DNA of 64,000 bases from Vibrio methylphosphonaticus (GTDB taxonomy: Bacteria; Pseudomonadota; Gammaproteobacteria; Enterobacterales; Vibrionaceae). Positions 7,074 to 15,996 of this stretch are shown here, piece after piece. The notes below the pieces were generated by a model. It saw nothing but the letters and a program-made list of their open reading frames with translations. It was not told the DNA's origin and did no database searches. Location of the stretch: assembly GCF_023634655.1 (NCBI RefSeq), contig NZ_JAMKMS010000017.1, positions 36,857 through 100,856 of the forward strand, written 5' to 3'. Both the position numbers and the translations under genes were made by a program. How positions within the stretch are numbered: position 1 is the stretch's first letter; each line of letters begins with the position of its first letter.

Positions 7074-9524
7074 TTACTCTAAAACAGAAGCAGAATTTGA
7101 AATCGCCGCAGTGCCCGTTGCAATGAAAGAGCTTACTTCACTTTGCAGCTCCTGATGATGGGCCAAATCGGAAAAGGTGGTGGTATCTTGAACCGAAATA
7201 TAACTACTGTGTTGCCCAACTGCATTAAAGCGCACGAATGGCGTCATTTCGGCGGCCCCGCCTTGACTACTGCTGACCACGGTTAAACCCAATTTAGCCG
7301 CTAATGGTTCGGTGCCCGCGAAAATGGACTGTTGCACATATTTACTGACGCCTTGGCCTTGATCAATATACCCTGGTACGTTGTTAGGCACGGTTCCGTC
7401 GCCTTTAACCTGAGCCATATATACTGGCGTTGCAATAGCCTTTAACGTAGTAGCATGTGTGTACGGATCAGCTGTATCCAACACGGTTTGAACCGCGTAA
7501 CTGAACTCGGTATTCGTGGTTAATATTTTTTCGGTATTTTCTATGGGTGACTCAAGCTTAAAAGCGCCAAGACATGAGTCAAAATAGGTATCAGGATCGG
7601 CGGCAAATTGATCGCATGCACGTGAATTGACGAACGTGTCGTAACCGATGCCAGCAGACAAGGCGATATTATGAGTCACCAGTGGGCCGAAGGAATCGGA
7701 GCCTAGCAAAAGATTTGCGATCTGCCCGCCTGAGTTAACAAATGCAGCGCGACTAAACTTGAACAGGGGATCAACAGACGCATTTAATGGCGCGTTGGCT
7801 TGAGTGACGGCAGGTATGCCTAATACTCCGCCTAATGAGTGTCCAATGAAGGTTGGAGGGGTTGCGATTGTCGAAGGTAGCGCGGCGAGTGGGGTATTGG
7901 TAAAACCACCGATGAGTTGATTGGTCGACAATGCCATTCTAAGCGTCATGATATCCAACATGGATTGACGAATATTGTCACGCGCTACGGGTAGTACTGT
8001 TAAATTCATGTAGTCGGTGACATCGCGTTGCGCGGATGCACCGTTGGGTAAACTCCTATCTCCGTGAAGCGGCGCATCAATGGCGATGACGGCTTGACCG
8101 GCTTTTACTAAATTGCTCGCAAATAAATAAGAGTTCTCTTTGGCTGATGTGATGCCGTGTTGATACACCGCAATGCCAGTAATTGTTCCGCTGGTGGGTG
8201 TGTAAAGCAAAAAGTTGACGTCTTGTAGTGATTTGACGGCGGGTACTGGTGAGTATCGTGTCACGATACGCTCTGAATCAAATACACTGCCATCAAGTTT
8301 GGTGAAAGATAGCCCCATTAAGTCAGCTAGCAGTGATTCAGGATCGGTTAAAAACGTGCCTGGATTAATATTGTTCGCTTGAAGTTGCGTGGCAAAATTC
8401 GCTTGTTCCGCACTATCAGTAATTATACTTTTGGTGATCGCGAGGCTATCCGTGCCAGATTCAAATGGTTGGGTATTCCAGCGGTCCCCTGTTTCTAAAT
8501 AATAGGGCAGTTTAATCGTCCCTTTTGTCACCGAAACTGTACCTGCAGCGACGCTATTGTAATTGGCGATCACAGTATTTCGTGTATCGTTAGAAAGCCC
8601 TAAGTAGGTGGTGAAGTTGTCGTCGCTCGCGAGAGCGGTAGCAAGGTCAACGGGTGTAGAAAAGGTCATCTCACCAATCCGGTTAACGTCGGCATTATTT
8701 GGGTTTGCTGATCCTTTCCAGATATCGCTGTAGGATTTGCTAGGGTCTTGCGCAGCCGCGAGCATCCCTTTGGTCGCATAAAGCGTGGCACCAATAGATT
8801 GGGTAGAAAACCAAGTGGAATAAACAATGCTATTGGGGTCGACAGCGCCAGCGCTACCGGCGTGGATCAGTGCCTCCACCCCTTGCACAACCTGTTGAGC
8901 TGTTGCGAGCGAACCTTCACTGTAAATTTTGGTTTGGGATTTTAACGCAGCGTAACTCTGAGAGGTACCGACCGAATCCCCGTTGGCGTCTAGTAGGGTA
9001 TTATTAACGGCAATGATATATTCACTTGAACCGGCAAGGTCTATAAGAGGAATGACGATAAGTGTTGTACCCTGTGTTTTAACTACATAATCAACCCCAT
9101 AAGTCAGCAACTTGTCTGGTAATGGTGAGTCTGAAGTTAAGCCTTTTGTTAGCTTAACCATAGTGACTGATGTGGCAGCAGGCGCGCTTGTTAATGGTTT
9201 GTCGAATTTTATTGCAATAGGAGAGGTTGTGGACCACCCATCAGTTTGTCCCATTGCTGCGATGGGGTTGCTTAGTGCGTCGTTTCCACCTGTTGGAATT
9301 TCTAATGTACCATCCATGGTGTTCATTAACGCAAAGGTTGGAAAAGGAACATCGGCGTTTGCGCCCTGAAGGGTGTACACCACTTTGGTTGGTTTGCTGA
9401 GCAGGGTTTCAATATGTTGTTCATAAGACGTTGCGGTAGGGGTTCCAGATAGTTCACTTTCACCACCACAGGCAGACAAAAGCAGTGCGCCAGAAATGAC
9501 CGACGCTAAATATAATGGTTTCAT
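7074..9524 (-). CDS. volA: VolA-type surface lipase/lysophospholipase lipoprotein
   Basis: Lipoprotein of 816 residues from the Pla-1/cef extracellular lipase family, close to Vibrio VolA. The signal peptide ends in the lipobox LLLSAC with the lipidated Cys at residue 19, followed by GGES, so outer-membrane sorting is expected. The C-terminal half is an alpha/beta hydrolase with IAVYQHGITSAKENSY before the nucleophile elbow GHSLGG (Ser at about residue 563). A late histidine in NAVGQHSSYISV is a catalytic candidate. Known VolA cleaves lysophosphatidylcholine outside the cell and frees fatty acid for the neighbouring FadL. Here fadL lies only 18 bp upstream on the same strand, so the two should be co-transcribed. 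Confidence 0.9.
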   Translation of the reverse strand: MKPLYLASVISGALLLSACGGESELSGTPTATSYEQHIETLLSKPTKVVYTLQGANADVPFPTFALMNTMDGTLEIPTGGNDALSNPIAAMGQTDGWSTTSPIAIKFDKPLTSAPAATSVTMVKLTKGLTSDSPLPDKLLTYGVDYVVKTQGTTLIVIPLIDLAGSSEYIIAVNNTLLDANGDSVGTSQSYAALKSQTKIYSEGSLATAQQVVQGVEALIHAGSAGAVDPNSIVYSTWFSTQSIGATLYATKGMLAAAQDPSKSYSDIWKGSANPNNADVNRIGEMTFSTPVDLATALASDDNFTTYLGLSNDTRNTVIANYNSVAAGTVSVTKGTIKLPYYLETGDRWNTQPFESGTDSLAITKSIITDSAEQANFATQLQANNINPGTFLTDPESLLADLMGLSFTKLDGSVFDSERIVTRYSPVPAVKSLQDVNFLLYTPTSGTITGIAVYQHGITSAKENSYLFASNLVKAGQAVIAIDAPLHGDRSLPNGASAQRDVTDYMNLTVLPVARDNIRQSMLDIMTLRMALSTNQLIGGFTNTPLAALPSTIATPPTFIGHSLGGVLGIPAVTQANAPLNASVDPLFKFSRAAFVNSGGQIANLLLGSDSFGPLVTHNIALSAGIGYDTFVNSRACDQFAADPDTYFDSCLGAFKLESPIENTEKILTTNTEFSYAVQTVLDTADPYTHATTLKAIATPVYMAQVKGDGTVPNNVPGYIDQGQGVSKYVQQSIFAGTEPLAAKLGLTVVSSSQGGAAEMTPFVRFNAVGQHSSYISVQDTTTFSDLAHHQELQSEVSSFIATGTAAISNSASVLE

Positions 9525-9542
9525 AGTCGTATCCTTACTGAC

Positions 9543-10790
9543 TTAGTTGAATTGGTAGTTAACTTGAAGTGCGCCAATATACGCCGTGGAATCTCCACTA
9601 AATTGCAACTCCTGACCTAACTTGTCGACTTCGGTAAATGATCCGGACTTTCCTTGAAGAAACGTCAAACCCGCATCCACTGAAAGCGCCGAGCTCATTT
9701 GATAAGTGATGCCCGCTGAATACCAATAACGGTCTGAATCTGGGATGCTTAGTGTCGCTTCACCTGCTTGTTTATCTAACGCAAACCCCGCACGCAGTGT
9801 CCAATCATGAGTTAGATAGTGGGTAAATCCTGCTGAGTAACGGTTACTGTCCTCATAGTTTTCTTTTTTATAGAAGCACTCTCCGGGCACACTACCGCCA
9901 GCACAGGTCGGGGATGTTGCTTTAAGCTCTTTAAAACTGCTCCACTCTGTACGCTGTAGTCCGTAATGAATCGCCCATTTTTCTGCCACTTTATGATAGC
10001 CAGAAAACTCCCAAATCGCGGGTAAGGTCACGTCTAAATCTGCCTTTGTGTTAGGGGGAGTTGAAATACCACTGTCATAGCTGGAGAAATCCCCGTCTTC
10101 GAACGCAAGATCGATAGCCGAGCGGTACGAGAAACCAAAGCGGTGGTTGTCATTGACTTCATATAGTGCACCAAGGTTCCAACCAAACGCATAAGTTTCA
10201 CCTTTCATTGAAATGAGCATGTCACTCGCAGAGCCACCTAAAAATGGTGCTAATGCGCCTTTGTGACGATTTAGTTCTGCTTCCGCATAAACAAAATTGA
10301 CGCCAGCACCGAGGGAGAACTGATCATTAATACGATAGGCAATGTTTGGGTTTAAGTTCACAGAAATTAGTGAAGTATCGCCAGCTAAGTCACCGGCATA
10401 CGCATTGTCAGGGTAATCGGTTGCGACACCATAAGTACTAAACAGCCCAATTCCCCACGCCCACTGTTCATTGATCGGGCTTATGTAATAGGCACCAGGC
10501 ACAAATTGCATGGGAGCCACATCTTTCATTTGTTGGTTGTTGGTTTCATCAGTAATGTTCACGTTGGGGTCGACGAGAGTGATTGCACCTGAAAATTGTG
10601 CATTATCAAATAAGGTCATAGCGGCCGGATTTCTAGCGAGCACACTGGCGTTATCGGCGACGGCACCCTCGCCTGAAAACGCTCGACCTAAACCAGACGC
10701 TGAATGTTCGTTTGCTTGAAAGCCAGCGGCAAGCGAGGCAGGTGTGATAACCCCCAATATAATGGGCGTGAGGAGCGCTCTTTTTTTCAT
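9543..10790 (-). CDS. fadL: FadL/OmpP1 family long-chain fatty acid porin
   Basis: Outer-membrane beta-barrel of 415 residues that imports long-chain fatty acids. A signal peptide (MKKRALLTPIILGVITPASL then AAG) leads into the FadL hatch sequence GFQANEHSASGLGRAFSGEG and NPAAMTLFD. The C-terminus ends in alternating strands and a terminal aromatic pair (VNYQFN), as expected for BAM-dependent assembly. The volA lipase gene follows after 18 bp, so the products could act together: lipid cleavage at the surface, then uptake. A FadR-type operator about 115 bp upstream suggests control by fatty acyl-CoA. Vibrios carry several FadL paralogs; this is the volA-linked one. Confidence 0.92.
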   Translation of the reverse strand: MKKRALLTPIILGVITPASLAAGFQANEHSASGLGRAFSGEGAVADNASVLARNPAAMTLFDNAQFSGAITLVDPNVNITDETNNQQMKDVAPMQFVPGAYYISPINEQWAWGIGLFSTYGVATDYPDNAYAGDLAGDTSLISVNLNPNIAYRINDQFSLGAGVNFVYAEAELNRHKGALAPFLGGSASDMLISMKGETYAFGWNLGALYEVNDNHRFGFSYRSAIDLAFEDGDFSSYDSGISTPPNTKADLDVTLPAIWEFSGYHKVAEKWAIHYGLQRTEWSSFKELKATSPTCAGGSVPGECFYKKENYEDSNRYSAGFTHYLTHDWTLRAGFALDKQAGEATLSIPDSDRYWYSAGITYQMSSALSVDAGLTFLQGKSGSFTEVDKLGQELQFSGDSTAYIGALQVNYQFN

Positions 10791-10903
10791 TTTAAATTCC
10801 CTTTTTAAGCAATATTCTCAAACGAGCTAGTAACGGGCTATTATCAGGTCGCGGAATATCTTCCCAACTTTCATCGTAGTATTTGGAGATGAAGGAGGAC
10901 TTT

Positions 10904-10920
10904 TACTGATTAGACCAGTT
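10904..10920. promoter_or_regulatory. FadR-box-like operator upstream of fadL
   Basis: TACTGATTAGACCAGTT matches the FadR consensus AACTGGTCNGACCAGTT at 13 of 16 defined positions, with the right half-site GACCAGTT perfect. It lies in the 347-bp space between fadL and the M48 protease gene, 114 bp upstream of fadL. I found no other gene in that space; an ORF at 10903-11088 has no protein-like features. Confidence 0.6.
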
Positions 10921-11137
10921 GTTAATGTCATGTAAAATATTAGTAAAAGCAAGGTTAAAATGTGTTAAGTGTGACAAAACGAATAATAGTGACTGTACTG
11001 GTGGATATGGGAATGTAAGGAGGAGAGGATTATCGGAAAAGGCGGTGTAAGGAACACCGCATGAATGTTTGAGTGATGGAATCGACAAATATTGCCGAAT
11101 AAACCAGAACGAAGTGATTAGTAATGAGGGTTAAACA

Positions 11138-11926
11138 CTAGGTTTTTTTACAGTTTGGGGCCTTAGTGGCGTAATCGGGTAATGTCGCAGTCTTGGCTTT
11201 AAGATCGTTGATGCGGGTGTCGTGTGAAGGGTGGGTTGAGAGCAGTTCTGGTGGTTGATTGCCACCGGATGCTTTCGCCATGTTTTTCCACAAATCGACA
11301 CTTTGTCGCGGGTCAAAGCCACTTTTTGCCATTAGTTCTAGGCCGACAATATCAGCTTCAGATTCTTGAGTTCGTCCATAGGGTAGGATTACCCCATACT
11401 GAACGCCGACACCCAGTGCCGCCATGGTCACATTTTGATACTGTGATCCGCCTAATGCGACATTAGTAATTTGCATACCAGTATTGGCGAGTTGAGATTG
11501 TGACAACCGTTCGTTACTGTGGTCGGCAAGAACGTGAGCGATTTCGTGGCCGATAACCGTAGCAAGTTGGTCTGGTGTGACCGCGACATTGAGTAATCCA
11601 GTATAAACGCCAATTTTACCGCCTGGTAAAGCGAAAGCATTAACTTGATCACTGTCGAATACCACCACTTCCCACTCAGAAAATTCGGCTTGGGGTGGAA
11701 CATGGTCGGTAATAGTTTTTGCCACACATTGCACGTACGCGTTGGTTGCTTGGTGAGTACTAATTTTTTGTTCTTTCTTCATTTGTTCAAAAGACTGTGC
11801 ACCCAGCTGGCTCATTTGGCTATCTGAAAATAGGATTAATTGGTTGCGTCCGGTAGGTGACGACGAGCACGCTGCAATAAAAGATGTGATGATCGCGGCG
11901 GCTCCTGCTTTTGCCAAAGTGTTCAT
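11138..11926 (-). CDS. M48 family metalloprotease lipoprotein (LoiP-like)
   Basis: Zinc metalloprotease of 262 residues, probably anchored to the periplasmic face of a membrane. I use the ATG at 11926, which has GGAG ten bases upstream, not the ATG at 11947. The N-terminus has a lipoprotein signal ending IAACSSS. The zinc motif HEIAH is at about residue 127 in VIGHEIAHVLADHSNERLS, and the third ligand is the Glu of ESEADIVGLELM. Size and layout resemble E. coli LoiP (YggG), an outer-membrane protease linked to osmotic stress and protein quality control. The C-terminal THPSHDTRI motif is also family-typical. Confidence 0.88.
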   Translation of the reverse strand: MNTLAKAGAAAIITSFIAACSSSPTGRNQLILFSDSQMSQLGAQSFEQMKKEQKISTHQATNAYVQCVAKTITDHVPPQAEFSEWEVVVFDSDQVNAFALPGGKIGVYTGLLNVAVTPDQLATVIGHEIAHVLADHSNERLSQSQLANTGMQITNVALGGSQYQNVTMAALGVGVQYGVILPYGRTQESEADIVGLELMAKSGFDPRQSVDLWKNMAKASGGNQPPELLSTHPSHDTRINDLKAKTATLPDYATKAPNCKKT

Positions 11927-12093
11927 GATGTTACTACTCCTATGCATCCGTGCCAGTGCTTGCTGTTTGTTGTGGTATCAGACCACGTATAAGACAGCGT
12001 CGCTGTGAGCGGTTATTCTTCTTGATATTTGCCAAACGAAAAAACTCAAGGCATCATACTTTTCATTAATGGCTCTAAGTATAGGATTTAACA

Positions 12094-12528
12094 GTGAGTA
12101 TTTGGAAGAAGAAACTCTCATTAGCTGCGCTAAATCGCACTTCCGAGAATACACTGATAGAACATTTGCAAATTGAATACACGGATTTTACCGACAATTC
12201 TCTGTCTGCCACTATGCCAGTCTGCAGTTTTACTCATCAACCCCTAGGGATGCTACACGGCGGCGCGTCAGTGGTGTTAGCTGAAACGCTGGGTTCACTT
12301 GCGGCTAACTATTGTGTTGATGAAAATCACTATTGTGTAGGGTTAGATATTAATGCTAATCATGTACGAGCGATGCGTTCGGGACATGTTATCGGTTGTG
12401 CAACACCCGTTCACTTAGGTGTGTCTACTCAGGTGTGGCAAATTGATATCAGCGACTCTCAACAACGATTGGTCTGCACGAGCCGTTTGACAATAGCGGT
12501 TAAAAAACACAAAAGAGTCACATCATGA
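12094..12528 (+). CDS. menI: Hotdog thioesterase, DHNA-CoA hydrolase MenI (YdiI-like)
   Basis: Acyl-CoA thioesterase of 144 residues. It follows E. coli YdiI/MenI closely: SIWKKKLSLAALN at the start, HQPLGMLHGGASVVLAETLG with the catalytic Glu in AET, GLDINANHVRAMRSGHVIG and HLGVSTQVWQIDI. The enzyme would hydrolyse 1,4-dihydroxy-2-naphthoyl-CoA in menaquinone synthesis, though relatives such as EntH act on other thioesters. The start codon is GTG with AGGAT upstream. Its stop overlaps the next start by four bases (ATGA), so translation of the two is probably coupled. Confidence 0.88.
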   Translation: MSIWKKKLSLAALNRTSENTLIEHLQIEYTDFTDNSLSATMPVCSFTHQPLGMLHGGASVVLAETLGSLAANYCVDENHYCVGLDINANHVRAMRSGHVIGCATPVHLGVSTQVWQIDISDSQQRLVCTSRLTIAVKKHKRVTS

Positions 12529-12758
12529 CGGTCGAATTTAGTGGCGGTAAAGTGTTGATGACGCCTCATGAAATAGTGGTTCGTTTATCAGGCAATCATA
12601 CAACGTTGCAAGCCCAAGTGGATGCGGTTCAACTCATTTTACCCGCTTGCGTTATTTCGGCTAATGGTGCGGAGTGCAAATGGTCCATTCGTTTGGATAA
12701 TCCACAGCAGATCCAACTGATTGCTAATGAGACAGGAATCGAGGTTCTGTCTTTGTAA
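12525..12758 (+). CDS. DUF3389 family protein
   Basis: Small protein of 77 residues (MTVEFSGGKVLMTPHEIVVR at the start, then DAVQLILPACVISANGAECK). It matches the Vibrio-restricted DUF3389 family as I remember it. It is predicted to be a beta-rich cytosolic protein with no signal peptide. Function is unknown. It overlaps menI by ATGA, which suggests one mRNA and a possible link to thioester or quinone metabolism. Confidence 0.75.
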   Translation: MTVEFSGGKVLMTPHEIVVRLSGNHTTLQAQVDAVQLILPACVISANGAECKWSIRLDNPQQIQLIANETGIEVLSL

Positions 12759-12775
12759 CTTGCTAATTGTACTCT

Positions 12776-12823
12776 TAAAGAGGAAACTAAGACCAAAGCC
12801 ATTTCCTAAGTGTTTCCTCTTTA
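12776..12823 (+). repeat. 12-bp inverted repeat ending at the sgrR start codon
   Basis: TAAAGAGGAAAC (12776-12787) pairs perfectly with GTTTCCTCTTTA (12812-12823), and the right arm ends on the first base of the sgrR ATG. The left arm carries an AGAGGA Shine-Dalgarno-like core that the stem would hide. A competing right arm ATTTCCT (12801-12807) lies in the 24-nt loop. There is no U-run, so this is not a simple terminator. Confidence 0.55.
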
Positions 12824-14628
12824 TGAGTAGTCCTCGTCTTCGTAAACAGTTTGAAATTCTATTCGAACATTTCTCTGGTCAAAATGCTGAAACACAGCTC
12901 GACGATATCACCGAAATATTGTTTTGTACCCGTCGTAATGCTCGGATTGTACTTAACAAGCTTGAAGAGGCGGGATGGATTGAATGGCATCCCGCAGCAG
13001 GTCGTGGCAAGCTCTCTGCGTTAAATTTCAAACAAAACCGCAACGATGTGAGTGAGACACTTGCTCGCCGCTACCTCGAAGAAGGACGAATTGGGCATGC
13101 TCTGAATGTCTTAGAAAAGGATGCCAACCGCCTTAGTCAAGTGATTCAAAGCTACTTGGGGGTCACGCAGACTGATGGTAAACAAGTTATACGTCTACCG
13201 TACTATCGCGCACTCTCTATGCTCAATCCGGCAAAACCGCTACGACGCTCGGAATTGCATATCGCTAGGCAAGTATTTAGCGGGTTAACGAAGCTCGATG
13301 AGCATGACGATATCAAACCGGATCTTGCTCATCATTGGCAGCAGTTGAGCGATTGTCATTGGCGTTTTTACATCCGACCTGGTGTGCGTTTTCATAATGG
13401 TGAATTACTGACGATCGAGCACATTATTTCCAGCGTAGAGTCATTAAAAACATCGAACCTTTTTTCTCATATTGATAAGGCGGTGAGCCCGTCACCTTGG
13501 GTGCTCGATGTGCACTTTTCAAAACCTGACTTTCAAGCGGCTTTCCTATTTGCAGAAATCAGCGCAAAAGTCTTACCACCACCCAGTATGAGAAACGATG
13601 ATTTCGACCGATTCCCTATAGGCACAGGCCCTTATAGTGTCACTACAAATAATGACAAACGATTGATTCTTTCGGCGTTTGACGGCTACTTCGGCTATCG
13701 ACCACTCCTCGATACGGTAGAAGTTTGGATCATTGATGAACCTCATTCTACATTGGTATTTCCTACGTTAGCCGACCCTATCCCTGGAGCGCGCTCTGAA
13801 AAACATGATGACATCGATCTTGATCCGGGTTGTACCTACTTGCTGCTAAACCGTGTTAGTGGTCTTGCGAAAGACGACGCGTGGGCACGTTATTTGACTA
13901 AAAAGCTCACGTCTTTAGCTATATTCAAAAAGTTACCAGAAAGTACCGTAACGGATTTGGGCATTATTCCGGCTCACGGGTTAAAACCAGGTTGGTATCA
14001 TCAGCCAATACAAGCTCAAGCTGTCAATGATATGAGCATGCCAGGACTCGAACTCACCAGAGATCTTAAGATCGCCTATTACTCGGAGCATCCTACGTTT
14101 CCAAACATTTCACGAGCAATAGAAGAGCTGTTGAAACAAGACGGAATACGTACCCAGTTTATTCGCTATGGTCATGACTCTCCTGATGCTGACAGTGTGG
14201 ATATCTGGATCAGACCGATGGGTATTGCGACGAAACGGGAAGAGGCGATTGCTGGTTGGTTATTGGATTATAGTGGCATCGAATTAATGTCCAAGCCAAA
14301 GGACTTTTTGGCGTGGTCGATGTTAGTGGAAGAATGGCGAAGCCAACAGGATTATAAGTTCCCAGCACAAGAAATTGCCAAACAACTTGTCCAAAGCTAC
14401 CAAGTCATTCCGATGTTTCACTGCTGGTTGGGTATCAGTAAAGACCATTGTGGTAGTTTGCAAAACGCCAAATGCAATGCTCTCGGATGGTTTGACTTTA
14501 GCCAGGTCTGGGTGAAACCTGATGAATTGATTTATCAAAGCCAGCAGGTGTCAGATGAGCTGAATCACAACGCGAAGTTCCAAAAGGACACGGCACTGAC
14601 TGAATGCACAAGTAACAAGAGTTATTAG
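12823..14628 (+). CDS. sgrR: SgrR family transcriptional regulator
   Basis: Regulator of 601 residues. The N-terminal winged helix (about residues 1-110: RLRKQFEILFEHFSG, ITEILFCTRRNARIVLNKLE, GWIEWHPAAGRGKLS) is the SgrR DNA-binding domain. The rest (about 160-560) is a family-5 solute-binding fold with LPYYRALSMLNPAKPLRRSE and the HWRFYIRPGVRFHNGE motif. In E. coli SgrR activates the small RNA SgrS in sugar-phosphate stress; no SgrS-like gene is evident here, so its targets may differ. I start at ATG 12823; the longer reading frame upstream is not protein-like. The start lacks a normal ribosome site and abuts an inverted repeat. The next gene begins within the stop codon region. Confidence 0.88.
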   Translation: MSSPRLRKQFEILFEHFSGQNAETQLDDITEILFCTRRNARIVLNKLEEAGWIEWHPAAGRGKLSALNFKQNRNDVSETLARRYLEEGRIGHALNVLEKDANRLSQVIQSYLGVTQTDGKQVIRLPYYRALSMLNPAKPLRRSELHIARQVFSGLTKLDEHDDIKPDLAHHWQQLSDCHWRFYIRPGVRFHNGELLTIEHIISSVESLKTSNLFSHIDKAVSPSPWVLDVHFSKPDFQAAFLFAEISAKVLPPPSMRNDDFDRFPIGTGPYSVTTNNDKRLILSAFDGYFGYRPLLDTVEVWIIDEPHSTLVFPTLADPIPGARSEKHDDIDLDPGCTYLLLNRVSGLAKDDAWARYLTKKLTSLAIFKKLPESTVTDLGIIPAHGLKPGWYHQPIQAQAVNDMSMPGLELTRDLKIAYYSEHPTFPNISRAIEELLKQDGIRTQFIRYGHDSPDADSVDIWIRPMGIATKREEAIAGWLLDYSGIELMSKPKDFLAWSMLVEEWRSQQDYKFPAQEIAKQLVQSYQVIPMFHCWLGISKDHCGSLQNAKCNALGWFDFSQVWVKPDELIYQSQQVSDELNHNAKFQKDTALTECTSNKSY

Positions 14629-14630
14629 TG

Positions 14631-14882
14631 ATGGCAAAGCCCAATAGTAAAGCCCCGTCCAAATCAGTGGATGTGTTTTGCAGCAAATGTGGTGCAAAAC
14701 TCTATCGATACAAAAAAGGCGGTAAGGGTGCGTTGGTAAAGTGTTTTAAGGAACGAATTACCGAAGACTACACTCGAAGTTTAGGCGTTTGTCCGCACTG
14801 TGACAGTGTGTTTGGGCGCGATACCTTAGTTCGCGGTACGCCTGCTATCAAGATGGTAGGTGGCAAGGTCCGCATGAAGTAA
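14631..14882 (+). CDS. Zinc-ribbon protein of unknown function
   Basis: Basic protein of 83 residues with a paired CSKC and CPHC, a four-Cys zinc-ribbon arrangement spaced about 35 residues apart (CSKCGAKLYRYKKGGKGALV, then SLGVCPHCDSVFGRD). The ATG lies 2 bp past the sgrR stop; a GTG overlapping that stop is an alternative start. The tight packing between sgrR and cutA suggests one operon. I do not recognise a named family; RNA or ribosome binding is possible from its charge but unproven. Confidence 0.65.
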   Translation: MAKPNSKAPSKSVDVFCSKCGAKLYRYKKGGKGALVKCFKERITEDYTRSLGVCPHCDSVFGRDTLVRGTPAIKMVGGKVRMK

Positions 14883-14896
14883 ATGGGAGAAGATTA

Positions 14897-15217
14897 GTGA
14901 AATCTAACGCGATAACAGTGCTCACTACAGTGCCAAATGATCAGCAAGCAAATCTTATTATTTCGGCGTTGTTGGAAAAACAATTGGCGGCTTGCATCCA
15001 AACTCAGGTGATCGGCAGCCACTATATGTGGGAGGGTAAAGTGTGCAACGAACAAGAGATTTTACTTATTATCAAGTCCACTAACGAGGCGTATTCTAAA
15101 CTCGAACGCTTGATCATTGAACTTCATGATTATGACGTGCCGCAAATTGTAGCGTTGCCCATAGAGGCGGGGTATCGACCGTATTTAAACTGGTTGAAGA
15201 GTCATGTAAACCCTTAA
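14897..15217 (+). CDS. cutA: Divalent cation tolerance protein CutA
   Basis: Small trimeric cytosolic protein of 106 residues. Family motifs are present: VLTTVPNDQQANLIISALLE, KQLAACIQTQ, SHYMWEGKVCNEQEILLIIK and DVPQIVALPIEAGYRPYLNW. CutA1 binds copper and was named from a copper-tolerance mutant, but its physiological role is uncertain. It starts with GTG behind GGGAGAAG. It closes the sgrR gene group, and a hairpin terminator follows. Confidence 0.93.
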   Translation: MKSNAITVLTTVPNDQQANLIISALLEKQLAACIQTQVIGSHYMWEGKVCNEQEILLIIKSTNEAYSKLERLIIELHDYDVPQIVALPIEAGYRPYLNWLKSHVNP

Positions 15218-15247
15218 GTCTTGCAAAACCTTAATCTGTTCGGAAAT

Positions 15248-15271
15248 GTCGCCCATAAATGAGCGACTTTT
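15248..15271 (+). terminator. Probable terminator after cutA
   Basis: GTCGCCCAT / ATGAGCGAC forms a stem with one mismatch around AA, followed by TTTT. It lies 31 bp past the cutA stop. Downstream, 15275-15360 holds imperfect direct repeats of a TGCAAAACCTT-type word but no gene. Confidence 0.6.
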
Positions 15272-15361
15272 CTATTGTATTGCGCTAAGGGCGACCTAGG
15301 TGCCTAAGCACTTAGTCGTGCAAACCCTTAGTTATGCAAAACCTTTCTCAGTCCATGTTTA

Positions 15362-15973
15362 TTATTGGGAAAGTGAACGGTGGCGTGTGAGAACGAGAAA
15401 CAGCAATAATGACGTTATAGCGCCTGCCGTGTCACAGAGCATGTCCTTTTGAGCATCCCAAATGTCGCCTTGCGAGCCTAAAAACGCAATGCCTTCATCG
15501 CCTCCTGCTAGCACAGCATACCACCACTCAATAATTTCATACGCGGCGGCTAAACTCATAATCGCGAATAAAGCGAATAAGGTGGCTGGTATTCGGTTCA
15601 TTACGTTGGTTTGGTAAACATATTCTGCTATTGCAAACGCATACAAACCAATTGAGAAGTGAGCAACGCGGTCAAAGTTGTTTCGTTCTGAGCCGATCAA
15701 TTCGTTAAACCAATTAAATGGGACTTCTGCAAAGGTATATTTTGCACCGATGGTATGCAGAGCCAACCAAATGAACATCAATATATAGGCGAGATTAGAG
15801 AAGGTGAATCGACGAGAAACCATCCAGATGAGGGCCAAAATACTGATAGCCGGGATAATTTCAGCAACCCAAACCGCGCGCGAGTGTGGCGCTATCGATG
15901 AAAATCCTTGGATGACAGTATAAAGCGCGGTCAAGACCACCAGTGTGGGGCGCTGCACGAATGTAACAGTCAT
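15362..15973 (-). CDS. yjdF: DUF2238 inner-membrane protein YjdF
   Basis: Multipass membrane protein of 203 residues with about six hydrophobic segments. The DUF2238/YjdF signature is clear: NNFDRVAHFSIGLYAFAIAE, AAYEIIEWWYAVLAGGDEG and LGSQGDIWDAQKDMLCDTAG. The conserved Asp, His, Glu and Gln in membrane or near-membrane positions suggest an enzyme or ion-binding role, but the function is unknown. AAGGAG sits five bases before the ATG. It is convergent with the cutA operon. Confidence 0.88.
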   Translation of the reverse strand: MTVTFVQRPTLVVLTALYTVIQGFSSIAPHSRAVWVAEIIPAISILALIWMVSRRFTFSNLAYILMFIWLALHTIGAKYTFAEVPFNWFNELIGSERNNFDRVAHFSIGLYAFAIAEYVYQTNVMNRIPATLFALFAIMSLAAAYEIIEWWYAVLAGGDEGIAFLGSQGDIWDAQKDMLCDTAGAITSLLLFLVLTRHRSLSQ

Positions 15974-15996
15974 TCATACTCCTTACCAAGTTTCAA

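Noticed and set aside
10903..11088. 61-codon minus-strand ORF upstream of fadL
   Set aside because: It lies across the fadL control region with the FadR-like site, and it has no ribosome site or protein features.
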